Program-made: the position numbers and the translations under genes
The notes under the pieces: generated by a model
Seen by the model: only the letters and a program-made list of their open reading frames with translations
What the model was told of the DNA's origin: nothing
Databases searched by the model: none
Shown: piece after piece, positions 1 through 13,816 of the stretch
How positions within the stretch are numbered: position 1 is the stretch's first letter
Layout of the letters: every line of letters begins with the position of its first letter
DNA from: Ooceraea biroi
Lineage: Eukaryota > Arthropoda > Insecta > Hymenoptera > Formicidae
Direction: 5' to 3'
Assembly: GCF_003672135.1 (NCBI RefSeq)
Contig: NC_039518.1
Span: 8,558,136 to 8,622,135, forward strand
Length of the DNA stretch: 64,000 nucleotides

Positions 1-1645
1 ATAACGACGCATAAAAAATTATAGTTATCTGTAAAACTTGCCTGCATATCTGCCTACTTACATTATCATTAAATTCCACAAAATTCTCGGTGTTTAAGAA
101 AAAAAACAAGAGAACTCGCAGTTCAGGGAAGCAGCCATCTCATTATCAGAAAAAAACAACTTTAATGATTTAACATTGAGGAATATCTTAGATGGAACAC
201 GTCACAGTTGCATTGTTTTGGCAGATTAAAAGGAAAATTGAACCATCCATAAATCGACACGCAATCAGCATTCCTAGCACGACTCACCGAGACGTAAAAC
301 GATGAGATTTACGAGACAAGCGCTAAAACACACTCAACTAATTTTTTGCGCGAATAAAAGTCGCTAAATGTTCGCATAAAATGCTACTGCATGAGATTAC
401 AATTAGATCGAACATTGTATTACTTTTTCAAACAGAAAGAAAAGCAACCTTGACCCTGTTCAAGCAAAGCTGAAGGAATTACGATAAAATGCATGAATTA
501 GCGTCACTTCTTCCAATCGTAAATTCTGTGTCATCTTCCATGCACATGTTAATGTGCAATGCATGTGAATTATCATTCCTTACGTAAACTCAAGAGCGAT
601 AACTATCAGTACTGTTACGTCACTTTTTTATCACAGACAAACTGCGTGCTTGTATCCTTGTCGAATATTTGTACATTCGACAAAGATGTCAAGAACATCC
701 CGGTGAGTGATTTTTACCTTGTACTTTTCATCTTCCTTCATGTTAAATCTGATATACTAAGCTACTTTACTCTTGCACAATTATTCTTTCATTATTTTTT
801 AATTTAATTTTACGCTCTAGTTAATTCAATTTTACTGAACTTTTGAAACTGATTGTTTTACGCATAATACTAAATTTAATCTTTCTCCGTTTTATTTAAT
901 GCAATAAGAGCACAGAGTATAATATTTTTCCGTATTATGTAGTCCTTCGATACAAAATAATGAAAAACGTATCGTTACGATACACGATTAGAACATTCTG
1001 GATTCACTACTATGAGTAAGACATTAGCGCAGGTGAAATTAATTATTGTGAGATTCTGTTTCTCTCTCGCCAAAATGAAAGAGGACGAAAGTTCGCTAGA
1101 GCGAATCGTCGATTAAGTACGAATACAAATTAAGGAATTATATTTGCGTTTGGCAAGCAAGCCGCCGACCGGTACGTTTCGCAACGGTAAGACTACAACA
1201 TACTACATCCACCGCTTGCACCTATCCGACCGGTTTTTGCACCTGACCAACGGCAACAAACAGGAGGAACCGAACCGAATTCCTCTCCGCCGGACAATTA
1301 TTCCGTGATATCCGAATGGCACTCGCGATCCTTGAATCTAGACACCAGTTTCGTCGCCGAGGGCGAACCTGACAATTCAGAATATTGTCACAGCCCGTGA
1401 TATCGCAGCTGCGAGACGCAAATCGTTTCGACACCGTCGCGTTGCGAAACCTACGAGCGAGAGGCACGGAGAACGCGTGAAACTGAGCGAGACCTCTTTT
1501 CGCAGCATCTTGCGTCGATCTCAGATCCCTCCTCTTTTTGTACAAAGACAACAAGAACATCTTTAAATTGTCACGAGTGTCCCGATAGAGGTTTTCAACA
1601 TACGTCAATCAACGTCGTTTAAACTGCTCTACCATCGTTGATGTA
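1..1645. other. Intergenic or intronic DNA, no gene recognised
   Basis: This stretch is AT-rich to about 1 kb and moderately GC-rich from 1.15 to 1.6 kb. I searched its minus strand for the missing exons 4-7 of the short-chain dehydrogenase to the right, especially the YxxxK catalytic exon, and did not find them. If that gene is intact, this region is part of a long third intron and its remaining exons lie beyond the left edge. A minus-strand open frame at 1222-1608 resembles no family I know. Confidence 0.5.
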
Positions 1646-2933
1646 TTGGGTTGTTCGGAAAGTTATTTCGTTTTTTCAAGGAAAAATGAAAGGCGGTTTT
1701 TTCATATTTAAAAAAAATTTTATTCAGTGATGTATTGGCCATTTTGTTCCACTACCTTTCGCCATCTTTCTGGCAACTTTAAGATTCCACGCTCATAGAA
1801 GTCCTTCTCCTTATTGACAAAAAATTGAACCAAGTGATTTTTGACGCCTTCATTTGAATCGAAGTTTACATTGTTCAAAGAATTTTGTAGAGACCGGAAC
1901 AAATGGTAATCGGATGGTGCCAGATCAGGAGAGTATGGTGGGTGTGGTAGCACATCCCATCCAAGCTGTAAAAGCTTCTGGCGAGTGACCAAACTTGTGT
2001 GTGGTCTGGCATTGTCGTGATGGAATACGACACCTTTCCTATTCGCCAATTCTGGTCGCTTCTGTTTGATGGCAGCATCCAATTCATCCAGCTGACGACA
2101 ATACACTTTCGAATCAATCGTCTGGTTGCTTGGTAGTAGCTCGAAAAATACGATTCCCTTCCAATCCCACCATACAGAAAGCATCATCTTCTTTTGATGA
2201 ATATCTGCCTTGGATGTCGATTGAGCGGGTTCATCTTGCCTGGACCATGATCGTTTTCGCTTAACATTGTTGTAAACAATCCATTTTTCATCTCCAGTTA
2301 TGATTCGCTTCAAAAATGGTTCATTTTCTCCACGTTTCAACAATGAATCGCAGATGGTAATGCGTCGAATCAAGTCAATTTCCTTTAAATTGTGTGGAAC
2401 CCAAATATCGAGCTTTGAAACGAATCCAAGGCGTTTCAAATAATCGTAAACGGTCGAATTCGATAAATTTAACTTTTCAGCAATTTCGCGTGCTGTTATG
2501 CGACGGTTTGCATCCACCAGAGCCTTTATTTTCTCGTCATTAGCTTTAATTGGCCGACCTGAACGTGGTGCATCTTTCAAATCGAAATTTCCAGTGCGAA
2601 ATTTCGAAAACCAATTCTGATACTGACGTTCACTCAATACATCTTCTCCATACACGGTACACAATTTTTTTCTCGCTTGCACTGCATTTTTACCCTTTCA
2701 GTAGTAAAAAAGCAAAATATTACGAAAATGCTCACTTTGATTTTCCATGTTTGATGTGATGCCAAAAAACAATTACTTGACAGATCGCAACACAATAAGA
2801 TACTAAATGACGTCTGAAATGTCAGTTGTCAAAATATAAAACGAATTTGCCGCTTAGAGTAAGGTTAAGTATCGAGGAACGCGACTAACGACATCGCTTT
2901 GTGAAAAACGAAATTACTTTCCGAACAACCCAA
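1646..2933 (-). mobile_element. Mariner transposon, copy 1 (family A)
   Basis: This is a full-length 1288-bp mariner. It is bounded by terminal inverted repeats of about 32 bp beginning TTGGGTTGTTCGGAAAGT and flanked by the TA duplication (1644-1645 and 2934-2935) typical of Tc1/mariner insertion. It encodes a transposase on the minus strand. A near-identical copy of exactly the same length lies at 27569-28856 in the same orientation. It sits in the third intron of the minus-strand SDR gene, 75 bp past the exon 3 splice donor. Confidence 0.97.
1720..2748 (-). pseudogene. Mariner transposase with premature stop (copy 1)
   Basis: This is a DD34D mariner transposase of 342 codons, counted from the MENQSEH start at 2748. 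One in-frame TGA at 2698-2700 interrupts it near codon 17; copy 2 has CGA there, so this looks like decay of a CpG. The rest is open and carries an N-terminal helix-turn-helix region, the WVPHNL linker motif, and catalytic aspartates in TGDEKW, HHDNARPH and YSPDLAPSDYHLF, the last two 35 residues apart. Restart at the methionine at 2682 would lose part of the DNA-binding domain, so the copy is probably inactive. Confidence 0.93.
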
Positions 2934-3008
2934 TAGATCGAGTACGTGATTTCATCTCGGATTTTGCACGGAGCGTCGGATGAATTTCTGGAATTGATTC
3001 TGACTCAC

Positions 3009-3590
3009 CCAAAAGTGGCTCATGATATTAACGTCCATCGTCCGGATGATCATCTTGTCCGGAGTGTCGAGAAGTTTCGTTGCCATAACAACGCCCGCGT
3101 TGTTAATCAGAATTGACACCTGTAAGTAAAGCACGCCGGAACGATTATCTCGCGTAAAAACTGTGTCGAATATTCGTGTAAAATGTGCCGTGAAAGAGGG
3201 GACGTGAACCATGAAAATATTTTATAACGACGTAAAGTATATAAGAATAGTGAGAATAATCACAGACGAAGAAAAGTGGATACGTAGAGCCATGAAATGC
3301 CATTTTCATTTCGCGGTTCTTGAGAGCGGTCGGACCTACACATCGCCCGGCATATCGCAACGTTATGGCGCAACGTAGACTTTCGTAATTTCGTCTGTGG
3401 TGAAGTACAATCCAACATCGAGCACAACGAGTCGCGAATTGTCTGCCTCTCGAGAAGCCATCTCTCGCGTTGTATAATCGAGATATGAAAATTGCATATA
3501 TAAATATATATTGCATAAAAATAAAAAAAAATTACGTAACAAAATGATAGAAAAACCTCGATCTTCTCAAACAATTTTACGTGAAAAAGG

Positions 3591-3629
<39 letters not shown>

Positions 3630-6600
3630 TATATAACTCGTTCGCGCTATTCTATTAAAAATATCATCCGACAAGAGCTTCAACGTATCATCGATACATC
3701 TGTATATCACTAAACGTAGTACATTTTTGTTAAATATTTTTCTACCTTTTCTTGTTCACAATTATTTCAAATCTCGGTCACATTTCGGTGAGTTTAATCG
3801 TCGCAGCTGATGAAAGAAGAATTAATTGCAGTAAGAAATCTCGATGGTAGTTGTGCCGTACGTCGTTTATTGTCGCGCAGTTAAACATCTTCTCGATATA
3901 ATTATACCTTGCCGATCTCCTCTTTGATGATTTTGGCTTTGTTGTATATGTCCTCCCGATCGCACAAGTCGCAGACGTAACCGTAACAAGTACCACCGGC
4001 GGCTCGTACCAGCTTAACAGTTTCCTCGATGCCTGAGAACAGGATAAAAACCGCTCCGTTAATTCCCCCGAACGCTTTAATTCGACATATTTCGACAGCG
4101 ATAATGGCCAGTGTTGCGTACGCACAGTACGGATTTGTATCACGGAGCAATTATACAACTGCGTTGCAAGTAAAAGTTATTATTGGATGCAGAAGAAAGT
4201 ATCGAGAGAAAGAGAAAGGTGATTTTAACAGATCGCTGGGATCGTTGTTACTTTCTCGCTAATTTCAATTTGCTCTACTATTACGTATTATACGTCTGTA
4301 TATAAATAATGTCCCACTTCTTAAGGAATAACGATGCAGCGTTGCCATCCCTTTAGACTGTTTTCAATTGCGTGCTGTGTAATTGCAACAATTAGACCTA
4401 ACAGGCTTAAATAATGATATTCCATGTAACATCTTTCGACACCGTAAGTCAAGAAACTAGAAATAATAATTATTAACGACCATTTTATGTTTTGGAATTA
4501 ATAATATTTACAATCACGAACGTAATAATAATTCTGCAACTATCAATATCAATATTTATTTTAGTATATTCTATACTGATATTAAAATTGATCTAGTTAT
4601 CTATTACAATTATTTTCTTTAGATAATCATTTAATACAGATATATACGTGAATATGCGTAAATGCATGAAAAATATAATGTGTATACATGTATTTAGAAA
4701 ATTGAAGCATAATATAAATCCACACAATTTAATATAATCAATTTTGAATGAGAAAATGCCCATCTTTTATAATTTCTCTCTTCCCTCTCTGGCTTCTCGC
4801 CAAAGGAGTAACTGTCCCACTCGTGTGTCAGACGGAAAATGCCAATGCAAACATATAACTCTTACGATACTTTCACTACAATTTATTATTCGTGTTAACA
4901 GGCCAAAACTTAGGCACCTAACGGGATTTGAGCCACGAAAGGATTCATTTGCACATAAAATAATTCATTTGCGAATAACGCTAATCAGCGAATCAATTGA
5001 TTCAGTGATTGCGAGCACGATTGTTTGCGAAGAGTAAAAATAGGCGACAAATTTGCACGTTGTTCTACGCATTAAGTCGCATTACGTGCTCATATTACGT
5101 CCGAAACCTGGCAATAAAATCACAAGCGGCACCTAAACATTGCGCGGTGCCCGCGCTTGCAGGGCACAGCGCTCATTTGACGCGGAATTTTTGCAACCGG
5201 TTTGCCGGTCAACCCGATCTAGCTGATACGCCCAGCAGACCTTGAACATACGAAGCACATGTGCTATTTCTTTGACCATCAAGACGAGACGCATGTGTCA
5301 ATCGTTTTTATGTTAGTATAGATAAAAACATTGGAAAACATTGACTCGGAAGATCTATGCGCAAGTTTTATTTTAAAAAAGTGCAGTTTTATCGCGTCGG
5401 TAATAAAACTGCATACGTAAAGTATTAAGCGTGAAAAGATATAAATATGATAATAAAACTAATTTAAATAATTATTTAATATAACTAATTTAATAGTTAA
5501 TAATCATTTTAAAAAAACTATTATATCGGACACATCGCTCACAATTGCCGTTGACTGAAGTTTAACGTCTTGTTACGTTCATGAATTCCGACAAATCTCG
5601 TGTAAAAATTGTGTCATTATTACGAAAAGATGCTGGTGACAAGTGATTTCAATTGTAGTGGGTTGAACAGACACTTGTGATATCCAACACATACTTATAC
5701 AGAAAACGCAGGAGCATAAGAATACAAAGTACAGTAAAGCGATTAAATCAATTAAATCTATGAAGCAATGTTACCAATGCAAAATACGTATCGCATTAAT
5801 AATTATCAGTGGAGTTAGATTTTTTATCATGTAAACGTAGATATCTAATATATTCTGAAACGTAAAATCGTACGAGTATGGTAATTGTTTCTTGACGGAA
5901 TAACAAAGTAATTATCGAAAGATAATTTATTAAGCGAGTCAGAGATATATCTAGTAACGCAATTGGTCAAAGATTATTGAATACAAAAAATCAAAAGAAA
6001 GAACAAGCAAAAACTCGATATTTATACGCATATCTGCACGATAAACCTGCAAAGAGTTATTGATTAAAATATCGTGACTTTGCAATGTTCGTAATAATCT
6101 TAAGTCCTATATAGTATTTTATAAATAACGTGTACGTCTACACATATGTATATTTGCAACTTGGATGTGATAATAAGATAATTTAAGGTCTGTTCAGGTA
6201 TACCCGTATCCGCTCCGTGCACTGAAAATATCATCTCCGTAATTTTATATCAGATTAAGTTTCAATATCGGACACTGATGCGGATACTGAAATGTAAAAA
6301 CTCTCGTATAAAATTATGGAGATGACATTTGCATCAGTGCACGCACGTGTACGGACCGGATACATCACGGATACGGGACAAGATACATCTGAATCGACCT
6401 TTACTTGTCCAGAGTAATTTACATGTTTTAAACGATCTATAATCATATGATGCTCATTAGAAAATCATTCGAAAAAACTCACTCATAGAATTGTATGCAG
6501 TTTTTAGACAAAATTAACATAATGTATTATTAATGCGAGACACATCATGATATGACGCATGTGAAAATTTCAAGGAATACATTTATGGAAACTGGATGAC

Positions 6601-7871
6601 TTCATGAATAATGGTGAACAAGAGCCAGAACATTTAAGAAGAAATTGTTTGTGCTACAATTGAATCGCGCCTCTCAATGTTTCATTGAATTTCTTGTAGT
6701 TTCCTTTCCGCTGTGCATATGTATTCACTCTGCGACGGTCACATTCATATACCGATGGCTTTGCAGGTCATATTTCGAGAGTCATTCGAGTGTTTAAGGG
6801 ACATTAACGATCGGTGCGCGTCCGCATCGACCCTGAAATTTGGAAGTCGAATCGGCCTTGCGTTTATGGTGCGTCCTTCGCGATCGGATTATCGACTTTT
6901 ACTGGCCATTAACGCTTCCTGAATGCTCCGCGACCTTTATTTACACAGCCGTACGTGAAATGATTTTCTCCCCTTCATTTGTATCCGGCCGAATTTACAT
7001 TATTGCGACATCGTTGCGAGACGCGTCGTTCCACTGAAATTCTGCCTTTTTTATATCGTGAGTTTCAATCTCTCCGCGTGGAACGTATACTGGGACGCGC
7101 GTGAACTGACGATTTGATTCGAGTAATCATTGCGCGATCATTGCGACAGGAGAAGAGCCTCTTGGCATCTCGTGGTCAGTCATACGGGTGCATATTCTGC
7201 GTGTCATTCCCCGACGACGGTCCATGTAATTTCGATTCTACGCCAGACACGTACTCGTGATCCTTAATCTTTTTCACGATGACTCGTTCAAATGTTCGAG
7301 TTGCCTGCGATCTTTATTAGGAGGCGCAGAGACTGAAAGTGTGAGTCACATGAAACGTTTATACAAATTCGTTCCTCTTTTGCAGAAAGATTCAATTATT
7401 GCGTTAATTAGCTTCATTTGCAACGCTCAAAATATCCAGTGTTCTTCCTTACACGTGTATATCCGTATCCTTGAACCGGCAGGTCTCTTAAGATGCGCAT
7501 TTTTTAAAGCTAACGTTATCATATGTCAAGATTTCAATTCTAACGCATTAAAATACCACAGCTGTAACGATTCTTCACGTGGCAACTAGTCGAAGTCGAC
7601 ATTTTTTCTTTCGCTTATCGATTCGTGATTCTGAGTACTCACCGGCTTCGTTGATGTCCCACACGACGACAATCGCGCCCAGTTTGGACAGTCTGAGGGA
7701 GAGAAGCCTGCCTAGACCACCGCCACCCCCTGTGACGAGGGCGATCTCGCCATTTATGCTCTTCATCCTGTACTTCTTCGGGATCAACGCCCAGATGATG
7801 CCCCTCACCAAAGCGATGATCGACAGCATCACGAAGCCGATTATATCCGCGATCGAGCGCAGGTACGTCAT
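3009..7871 (-). CDS. Short-chain dehydrogenase, SDR16C/retinol dehydrogenase type, 5' three exons only
   Basis: Three coding exons are visible: 7643-7871, 3908-4032 and 3009-3119. Phases are 1, 0 and 0, and every splice site is GT/AG. The start MTYLRSIAD at 7871 was chosen because it aligns with the paralogue at 18366. An N-terminal hydrophobic segment (about residues 8-30) should anchor the protein in the ER or lipid-droplet membrane. It is followed by the Rossmann motif TGGGGGLGR and, in exon 3, INNAG. Members of this family oxidise retinols, steroids or related lipids with NAD(P). The exons holding the catalytic Ser, Tyr and Lys are not in the window. The gene either continues past position 1 through a long third intron or is truncated. 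A mariner lies in that intron. Confidence 0.85.
3594..3624. repeat. (GA)n microsatellite
   Basis: About 15 GA dinucleotides lie in intron 2 of the minus-strand SDR gene. Confidence 0.9.
4033..7642 (-). other. Large first intron of the left SDR gene
   Basis: This 3.6-kb intron contains no convincing additional exon. It is AT-rich and holds a decayed inverted-repeat element at 6184-6403. Short open frames here match no family that I recognise. Confidence 0.7.
6184..6403. repeat. Decayed inverted-repeat (foldback/MITE-like) element
   Basis: The two halves are imperfect reverse complements. The left arm reads AAGGTCTGTTCAGG, then CCGTATCCG, GCACTGA and TCATCTCCGTAATTTTAT. The reverse complement of the right arm gives AAGGTCGATTCAG, CCGTATCCG, GCACTGA and TCATCTCCATAATTTTAT in the same order. 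Small gaps separate these blocks, as expected for an old hairpin-type non-autonomous transposon. No coding capacity is present. Confidence 0.7.
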
Positions 7872-10800
7872 GTTGCTGGCTGAGACGTACGTGTCGTGGG
7901 AGCGTGGTCTCGTCGTCGTCGCGCAAATCCGATTCCCAGCGATAGCTTTCGCTTGTCGTCGTCGAGCTCCCTGCGCGGCTTCTCTGTAATCCGGTCGATC
8001 GATTCCACAGCCTCTTACTCCGCGTAACGCCGACGGAGTTGTAACATCCAAGCCCGGCTTCGAGGCAACGACCGACGACCAGCACGACTCCCTAAAGTAA
8101 AAAAATATGAAAGGTCATCAAACATCATTACACTTATCGCGTTGAACAAGAGTTGTGTACGTGTTTGTGTGTTGGCATCTTCAACTCGTCTTTGCTTGTA
8201 TAACGGGTGAAAACAGATAAGTTTCAGATAAGAAGCACGTTTATAATATGGCAAAACATTCGGTGGTTTGAATCGGGTTTGATCAGTTTAAATTGGTGAT
8301 TCAGCAAATCTTTTTATCGAGATATTTTAAAAACCTGTGTTTCCCACGAAAGTGGTTTAATAGTTTCCCTTTTCCTTATCAGCACTTCTTTATCATTCGT
8401 CGCTAGATATACGTATCGAAGAACTTTAATGACTTTCGTGTTAATTACTTGCAGGAATTTAGAACAGTTTGTGATTCAGCAATTAACTACACACACGGAG
8501 AAATACAGGTTCTTTAAATATTTTCGTGGAAGAAAGACTAGTATGTAAAGGTTTATATTTAAAGTGCCCTAAGTGAGTTACGTCTGATACTAATAACAGT
8601 AATGGTTATAGAACACCTTTTACATAACTTCCTCGACATTGAATAAACACGGTAGCAACGTGCACTTCAGCTTTCATCCACTGTGTGTACCCAGCATTAT
8701 CCAGTCTAAGAAAGTGGACTGTTAGGTTCAACGAGGGTTTCGCCAATAAATCAAGGAGACCGTGAAAATATAAATATGTCGATCGTGAAAGCTATCGAGA
8801 CGGCGTACTAATCGCACGTTGGAGAAAAAACCACTGAATACAGGACGTTACGTTTGTCTCTTTGTAGCATTCACGTTGCGATTCTAGTCATTTTCTTTTC
8901 ACGCAATAATGTGTAGTATGTTAATATAAATATATATAAATGAAAATAACAGAAACGTACGTTTCTCAGAGATTAGTCATAAATCAATGTTAGAAGACGA
9001 CAACGTTACTTCTTCGCTCATTTTTTTAATCATGCTCATTGAAGCGACCAAGGTTTCCGCACAAGAGAAATGTCCTTGACACAATTAATCATCGCTGACT
9101 TCGACAATGTCTTCTCGCGATGGCGTTGGTCTCATGCACGCGCGTTTTAGCAGATTTTATTATACCTGTCGTTGACAACACACAGTGATTGTAATAATTT
9201 ATGCAAAATTAAGTCAAATGGCGAGCTGTAACAGGTCTCACCGAATTAAAGCCGAAAAAATTGAGCAAACCGGTATCCTTTACATATTCATTATTTTTTT
9301 AAAAAACGTCGAAGGCATCATAAAATTGTCAGCTATGCGGCAGTTAAGATTTATTCCGATAGCATAATTTAAAATTCAGATACAAAGGTAACCAAAAGTA
9401 ATTACACTCTTTCTCTATGTGGTCTATGAAAAATGAAGAGGAGAGAGAAGAGAAGAGCCGAACCGGTCAAGAGGACACGATGAGAAGGATATTCGCTTTT
9501 CTGGGACATTCCACAAAACGTAACCGTAGAATGTGGAACCGAGAGTTGATCGCTCGCACACCGTAAAGTGGAACGAAGTGAATCGACGCGTTGATTTTCC
9601 AAAAATTCGATATTCCGAACAGCATCCCGCACGTGGGACGATCGCATATTCCGCGCGTTTGATCGTAATAGACGAGTAGCGAACGGCAAATTTATTTATG
9701 TCATTGCAACGACGACGTCTCTCAACCGGTCTTGCCTGAAGGATTGATTGACTTTCACTGTACGAAACCCCCTCATCCTCGACGTCATTGCGTTTTTCCA
9801 CTTGTAGATCATCGAACCCGCAGCCTGATTTCCGTCTGATTGCCTTAATGTGCCTGTAATCACGCCGTAGGAGGCGGACTAAAAGATGGAGAGCAGCAAT
9901 CAACATATCGCAAGAGAACGAGCCTAACGTTGCATAACGAAGCACAATACCGCCGTAAGTATCGAAAGTCCTTCGTTTTTTAATTTATTACAAATACATG
10001 TTATACCCGTACCGTCGAACGATCCGAGTTGCGAAGGTAAACCTGAACTGTAACGATTTTAAATAAAGCAATCACGCCATTTAGAAGACAACAGCTCATC
10101 TCGCTGGAAGCAAGAAAAGTGGCAAGAAAAATGCATCGCGGAAGAGCAACACTGCCGGATTCTAGGCAGATCTTCTAATCACCTAATTAAGGGTGACCAG
10201 AGAAATTCTATTCTCACCTGTCGCTAATCGACCTATGCAGGAGACCGCATAAGTATCTGCTGACTGAAGAGGTGCCACAGGGAAAGAAGAGACGATAGAA
10301 AGAGGCACGAACGTACGCACGTGTTTCACGCGATACAGGACGTACCTCGCAGAAAGTGCCGAGTCCAAGCACTTGGTACTATGGTCGTCGGTATACTGAA
10401 TGGAACGCGTTGCTTCGGTTGCGCCTTCACCTCGCCAATGATCGCCGAACCGGCGAGAACGCACCTCGTTGCAGATCCTTTATACGTGTGTATCTTTCTC
10501 GCTCCACGTACCGGCGCGTAGACGCACACACGCATTTATGCACGCCTGGTGTCATACATGTGCGTGTGTAGATTATTATTACTGCATCGCTATTGTGACG
10601 ATCGAAATGGAGTGACCAACTGAGTCACGGTATTGGATTGCTAGATATCAGAAATATATTGCGTTATCTGTTTTTTCACATTGTGAGACACGTTACAGTA
10701 ACAATAAACGATAAGAAAAAGAGAAAACGTTTATAGCCTAGAGAGAAAGATAGTTGGCCTTATTGACTGCTCTTGTTACTTCTGTAATAAATGCCTCACA

Positions 10801-11929
10801 TTAAAACGTAAGTTTAAAGCAGTAACTCTAAACATTTAATTTAATATTTCGTGTCGAGATGAATTGTTGATGTAATGTGAGTGTTATATTTAAATGTTTC
10901 CATAGGTTTAGTTCAGAACAAAAATGATGCGAATGTATTTGATACTTGGACGGTGCATCTGCGTAGATAAAAGTTACATGTGAGTGTATGTTACTGTGAG
11001 CAAAGCATACCGCAATAGCTAATTTGTTTGTAGTTTGTTAGCATGGAAAAAGATAATAAACGGTTCACAGAAAATCGATTCTGTGAAATCAATCAACAAT
11101 AAGAGAAATATCGACGAGCTTAATGATAAACTGATGATCTTTGGGAAACACGTAATCAATTAAAGCAACTGTCAATATTTAAAAATACAAAACCTACTGA
11201 ATATTTATCAATGCCTTGGCGAGAATTTAAGTAAGAATTATATACAGATATTTATCGACGTGTAAAAGTGTTAAAAATGCGTAATATAAATCGTTAAATA
11301 TTTCTGATCAATGTATACACTTGTAATTTCACGACAAAGATGTATTGCATGAAGTTAACATGATAATACTTATATGCAAGGAACAATACTGAAAAAGAAG
11401 ATGACAGGCACGTCAGTAAAGAGTTATCTCAAGTGGATCTTCTCCATTTCTTGTGAGGTTGTGGTTGCAACTCACCAAGTTATATTACAGATAATAGTAA
11501 TTCTATTAGTCTTGGAACTAATAATAACCGAAGGATGGACACAAACGTGATCGTATGCAAATGCAATGTATGTCCGCAACAGATTAATCAAGAAACATAA
11601 TGTTTCACGGTAAGTGCACATATATTGCAATATTGGCCAGTCTGTGCTGGTTTTTTTGGTAAAATTCCACTGCAGAACTATGCATATTACCTGAGAAAAA
11701 ATAACGGACAAGAAGTATTCGAGCAAAAATACGATTAAATATAATGTTTTTACAGTTTACTGTGCACAGTAGTCAGCACGCCTGGAAAATAACAATTTGC
11801 GCCGCATTTTTATCATATAGAAAGAGAGATATAAGAAAAGAAACAGTTTCATAAATCTGCAGATAACGAATCAATTAACGTCACAGTCTTCGTGAGAATC
11901 CTCTTGTGATACGTTAAACGTTATTCTGT

Positions 11930-12012
11930 TATGCATTTATAATAACTAATGTTTAATTTATTAATCATTGATAAGATAAATAGTAGAATAAATTTTTATT
12001 TTTCCAGTATAG
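11930..12012 (+). repeat. 83-bp direct repeat, copy A
   Basis: This segment, from TATGCATTTATAATAACTA to CCAGTATAG, recurs at 12565-12647 with two substitutions by eye. The copies start 635 bp apart and have no shared flanks, so it is a dispersed duplication and not a tandem one. No terminal structure identifies a transposon. Confidence 0.9.
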
Positions 12013-12564
12013 TCTCACAGAAGCCTCAATTGTCTAATCGAGTATTAGCATTATCATGAATGCAGCGTCGCATTAACAATGTCAGAGTCTTTAGAAAAAA
12101 CAACGGAAATGCAACGAGCATAACGCACAAAATTTACGAAGTTTCATGACGACTAATTTCGAGGACAGAGCGAGTGAAAGTGGTTCGTTCAAAATAGACC
12201 CTGGTCCTGACATGGCACAGATCACAATCTAAATTCCGAGGTTCAATTCTGAAGACAGCGATTGGCCATACGCGATATAAGATTTCTTTTAACGGCGAGG
12301 CCGATCGGATTTTAATAAAAAGTATCTTGCGCGCACGCAAGAGTATCTTTTTAATGCAGATTGATCAGAAACAAATAAAAAATGCGGTCATAATATATAT
12401 ATATATATGAAGGACTCATAAATAGATACAATATTTGTAAAATGTCAAACTTTCCTCTCTCTTCTAAATATTAATTTCCTTTTTCTATAATACATACGTA
12501 GTTCTTTCATTCTTTTGTATGTTTCTTTTTCAGACATATTTCTGACGCAGATACATGGAAAAAA

Positions 12565-12647
12565 TATGCATTTATAATAACTACTGTTTAATTTATTAAT
12601 CATTGATAAGATAAATAGTAGGATAAATTTTTATTTTTCCAGTATAG
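12565..12647 (+). repeat. 83-bp direct repeat, copy B
   Basis: This is the second copy of the segment at 11930-12012, in the same orientation, with two base differences. Confidence 0.9.
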
Positions 12648-13776
12648 AAACGCGCGAACAAATTATTCATGTGTCCATGTAATTACGTAATATACATAAT
12701 TCACGCGCAGTAATATGTAATATCCGAATCTTTGCCTTTCTTGTTTTATGTAAACAGATGATCTAATTCAATAAGCACTTCCAAAATGATTGCTAATTGT
12801 AAGTTAATAATGTTGAGCACACAATCTGTCGATCTTGAAAGACGTATCGATACATACTTCTGTTTGAATTTGTTCTTAGCGAAAAGCTACCGAAATCCTC
12901 CCTGCGATCCAGAGATCTTAAACTGTTTTATCGACTTTAACATAGATCTTTCGAGATGTATTTTATCGACTGCGAAGAAGTGAAATCTATCAAGCACTTA
13001 GCTGCGCTTTTAAGCAAAGATGGAGCGACCAATCTTAAAATGTAAATCAATCACCATATGCACATAAAAGTCCATTTTATGTGAATTTTGTAATTAATTT
13101 TTTCAAGACTAATGTATAACAAAGAGATAAATATTTCTGCAAATCGTATAGAATATTAACTTATTAATTAATATTGAAATATAATTTTCACATTACATCA
13201 ACAATTCATCTTAACGTAAAAAAGCAAATTCTTAGAATTATTGCATTAAAATCATGTTTTATATGTTCTAATATAAAAAATTAATTATAGAATAATGAAC
13301 AGTTACTAAGGCCAACTATTTTCCTCTCATCGGAAATGATTATCATAATCATTATGTTAATAAATGCAGACATATCTAGGACAAATCATCGATAATTAGA
13401 TATATAATTAAATATAAAAAGAAATCTATAAACACCCAGAGAACGTCAGTTAATCAATTTATCCCTCTATTCCTTTCGCACTCGCATCAGGATTGCCGGA
13501 CACAACAGTCACGGCTCTTCATCCTTTGAATTCGCTTGTCCATTCCTCAAGGAAAAGATCGCTCGCGCGTTCAACGACCCTCTTCGCCGTATAATTTGCT
13601 TCGACACGCACAATGCAGATGTATTCCTCGTGTTGTCCTCCGGCAGGTTTATTTGCTCGTCGATACACGCGCTCATTATGAGTCGCAGTGTGTTGAATAA
13701 TTAACTGCGGGTTCGTGATCGAAATATCGGCTGTCCTGCAAACAAAGACGCTCATTCCATCTTCGGCGTGTCGTGT

Positions 13777-13777
13777 G

Positions 13778-13815
<38 letters not shown>

Positions 13816-13816
13816 C
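13777..13816. repeat. (CA)n(TA)n microsatellite
   Basis: A run of CA dinucleotides passes directly into a run of TA dinucleotides, about 40 bp in all. Confidence 0.9.

Noticed and set aside
9424..9945. A 173-codon minus-strand open frame.
   Set aside because: No domain or composition suggesting a real protein; overlapping frames are also open.
11472..11726. An 84-codon hydrophobic minus-strand frame reminiscent of a chemoreceptor fragment.
   Set aside because: Too short, no conserved receptor motif and no adjoining exons.
12230..12260. GGTTCAATTCT, similar to a tRNA B box.
   Set aside because: No acceptor stem, anticodon arm or convincing A box could be folded around it; no tRNA gene was found in the window.
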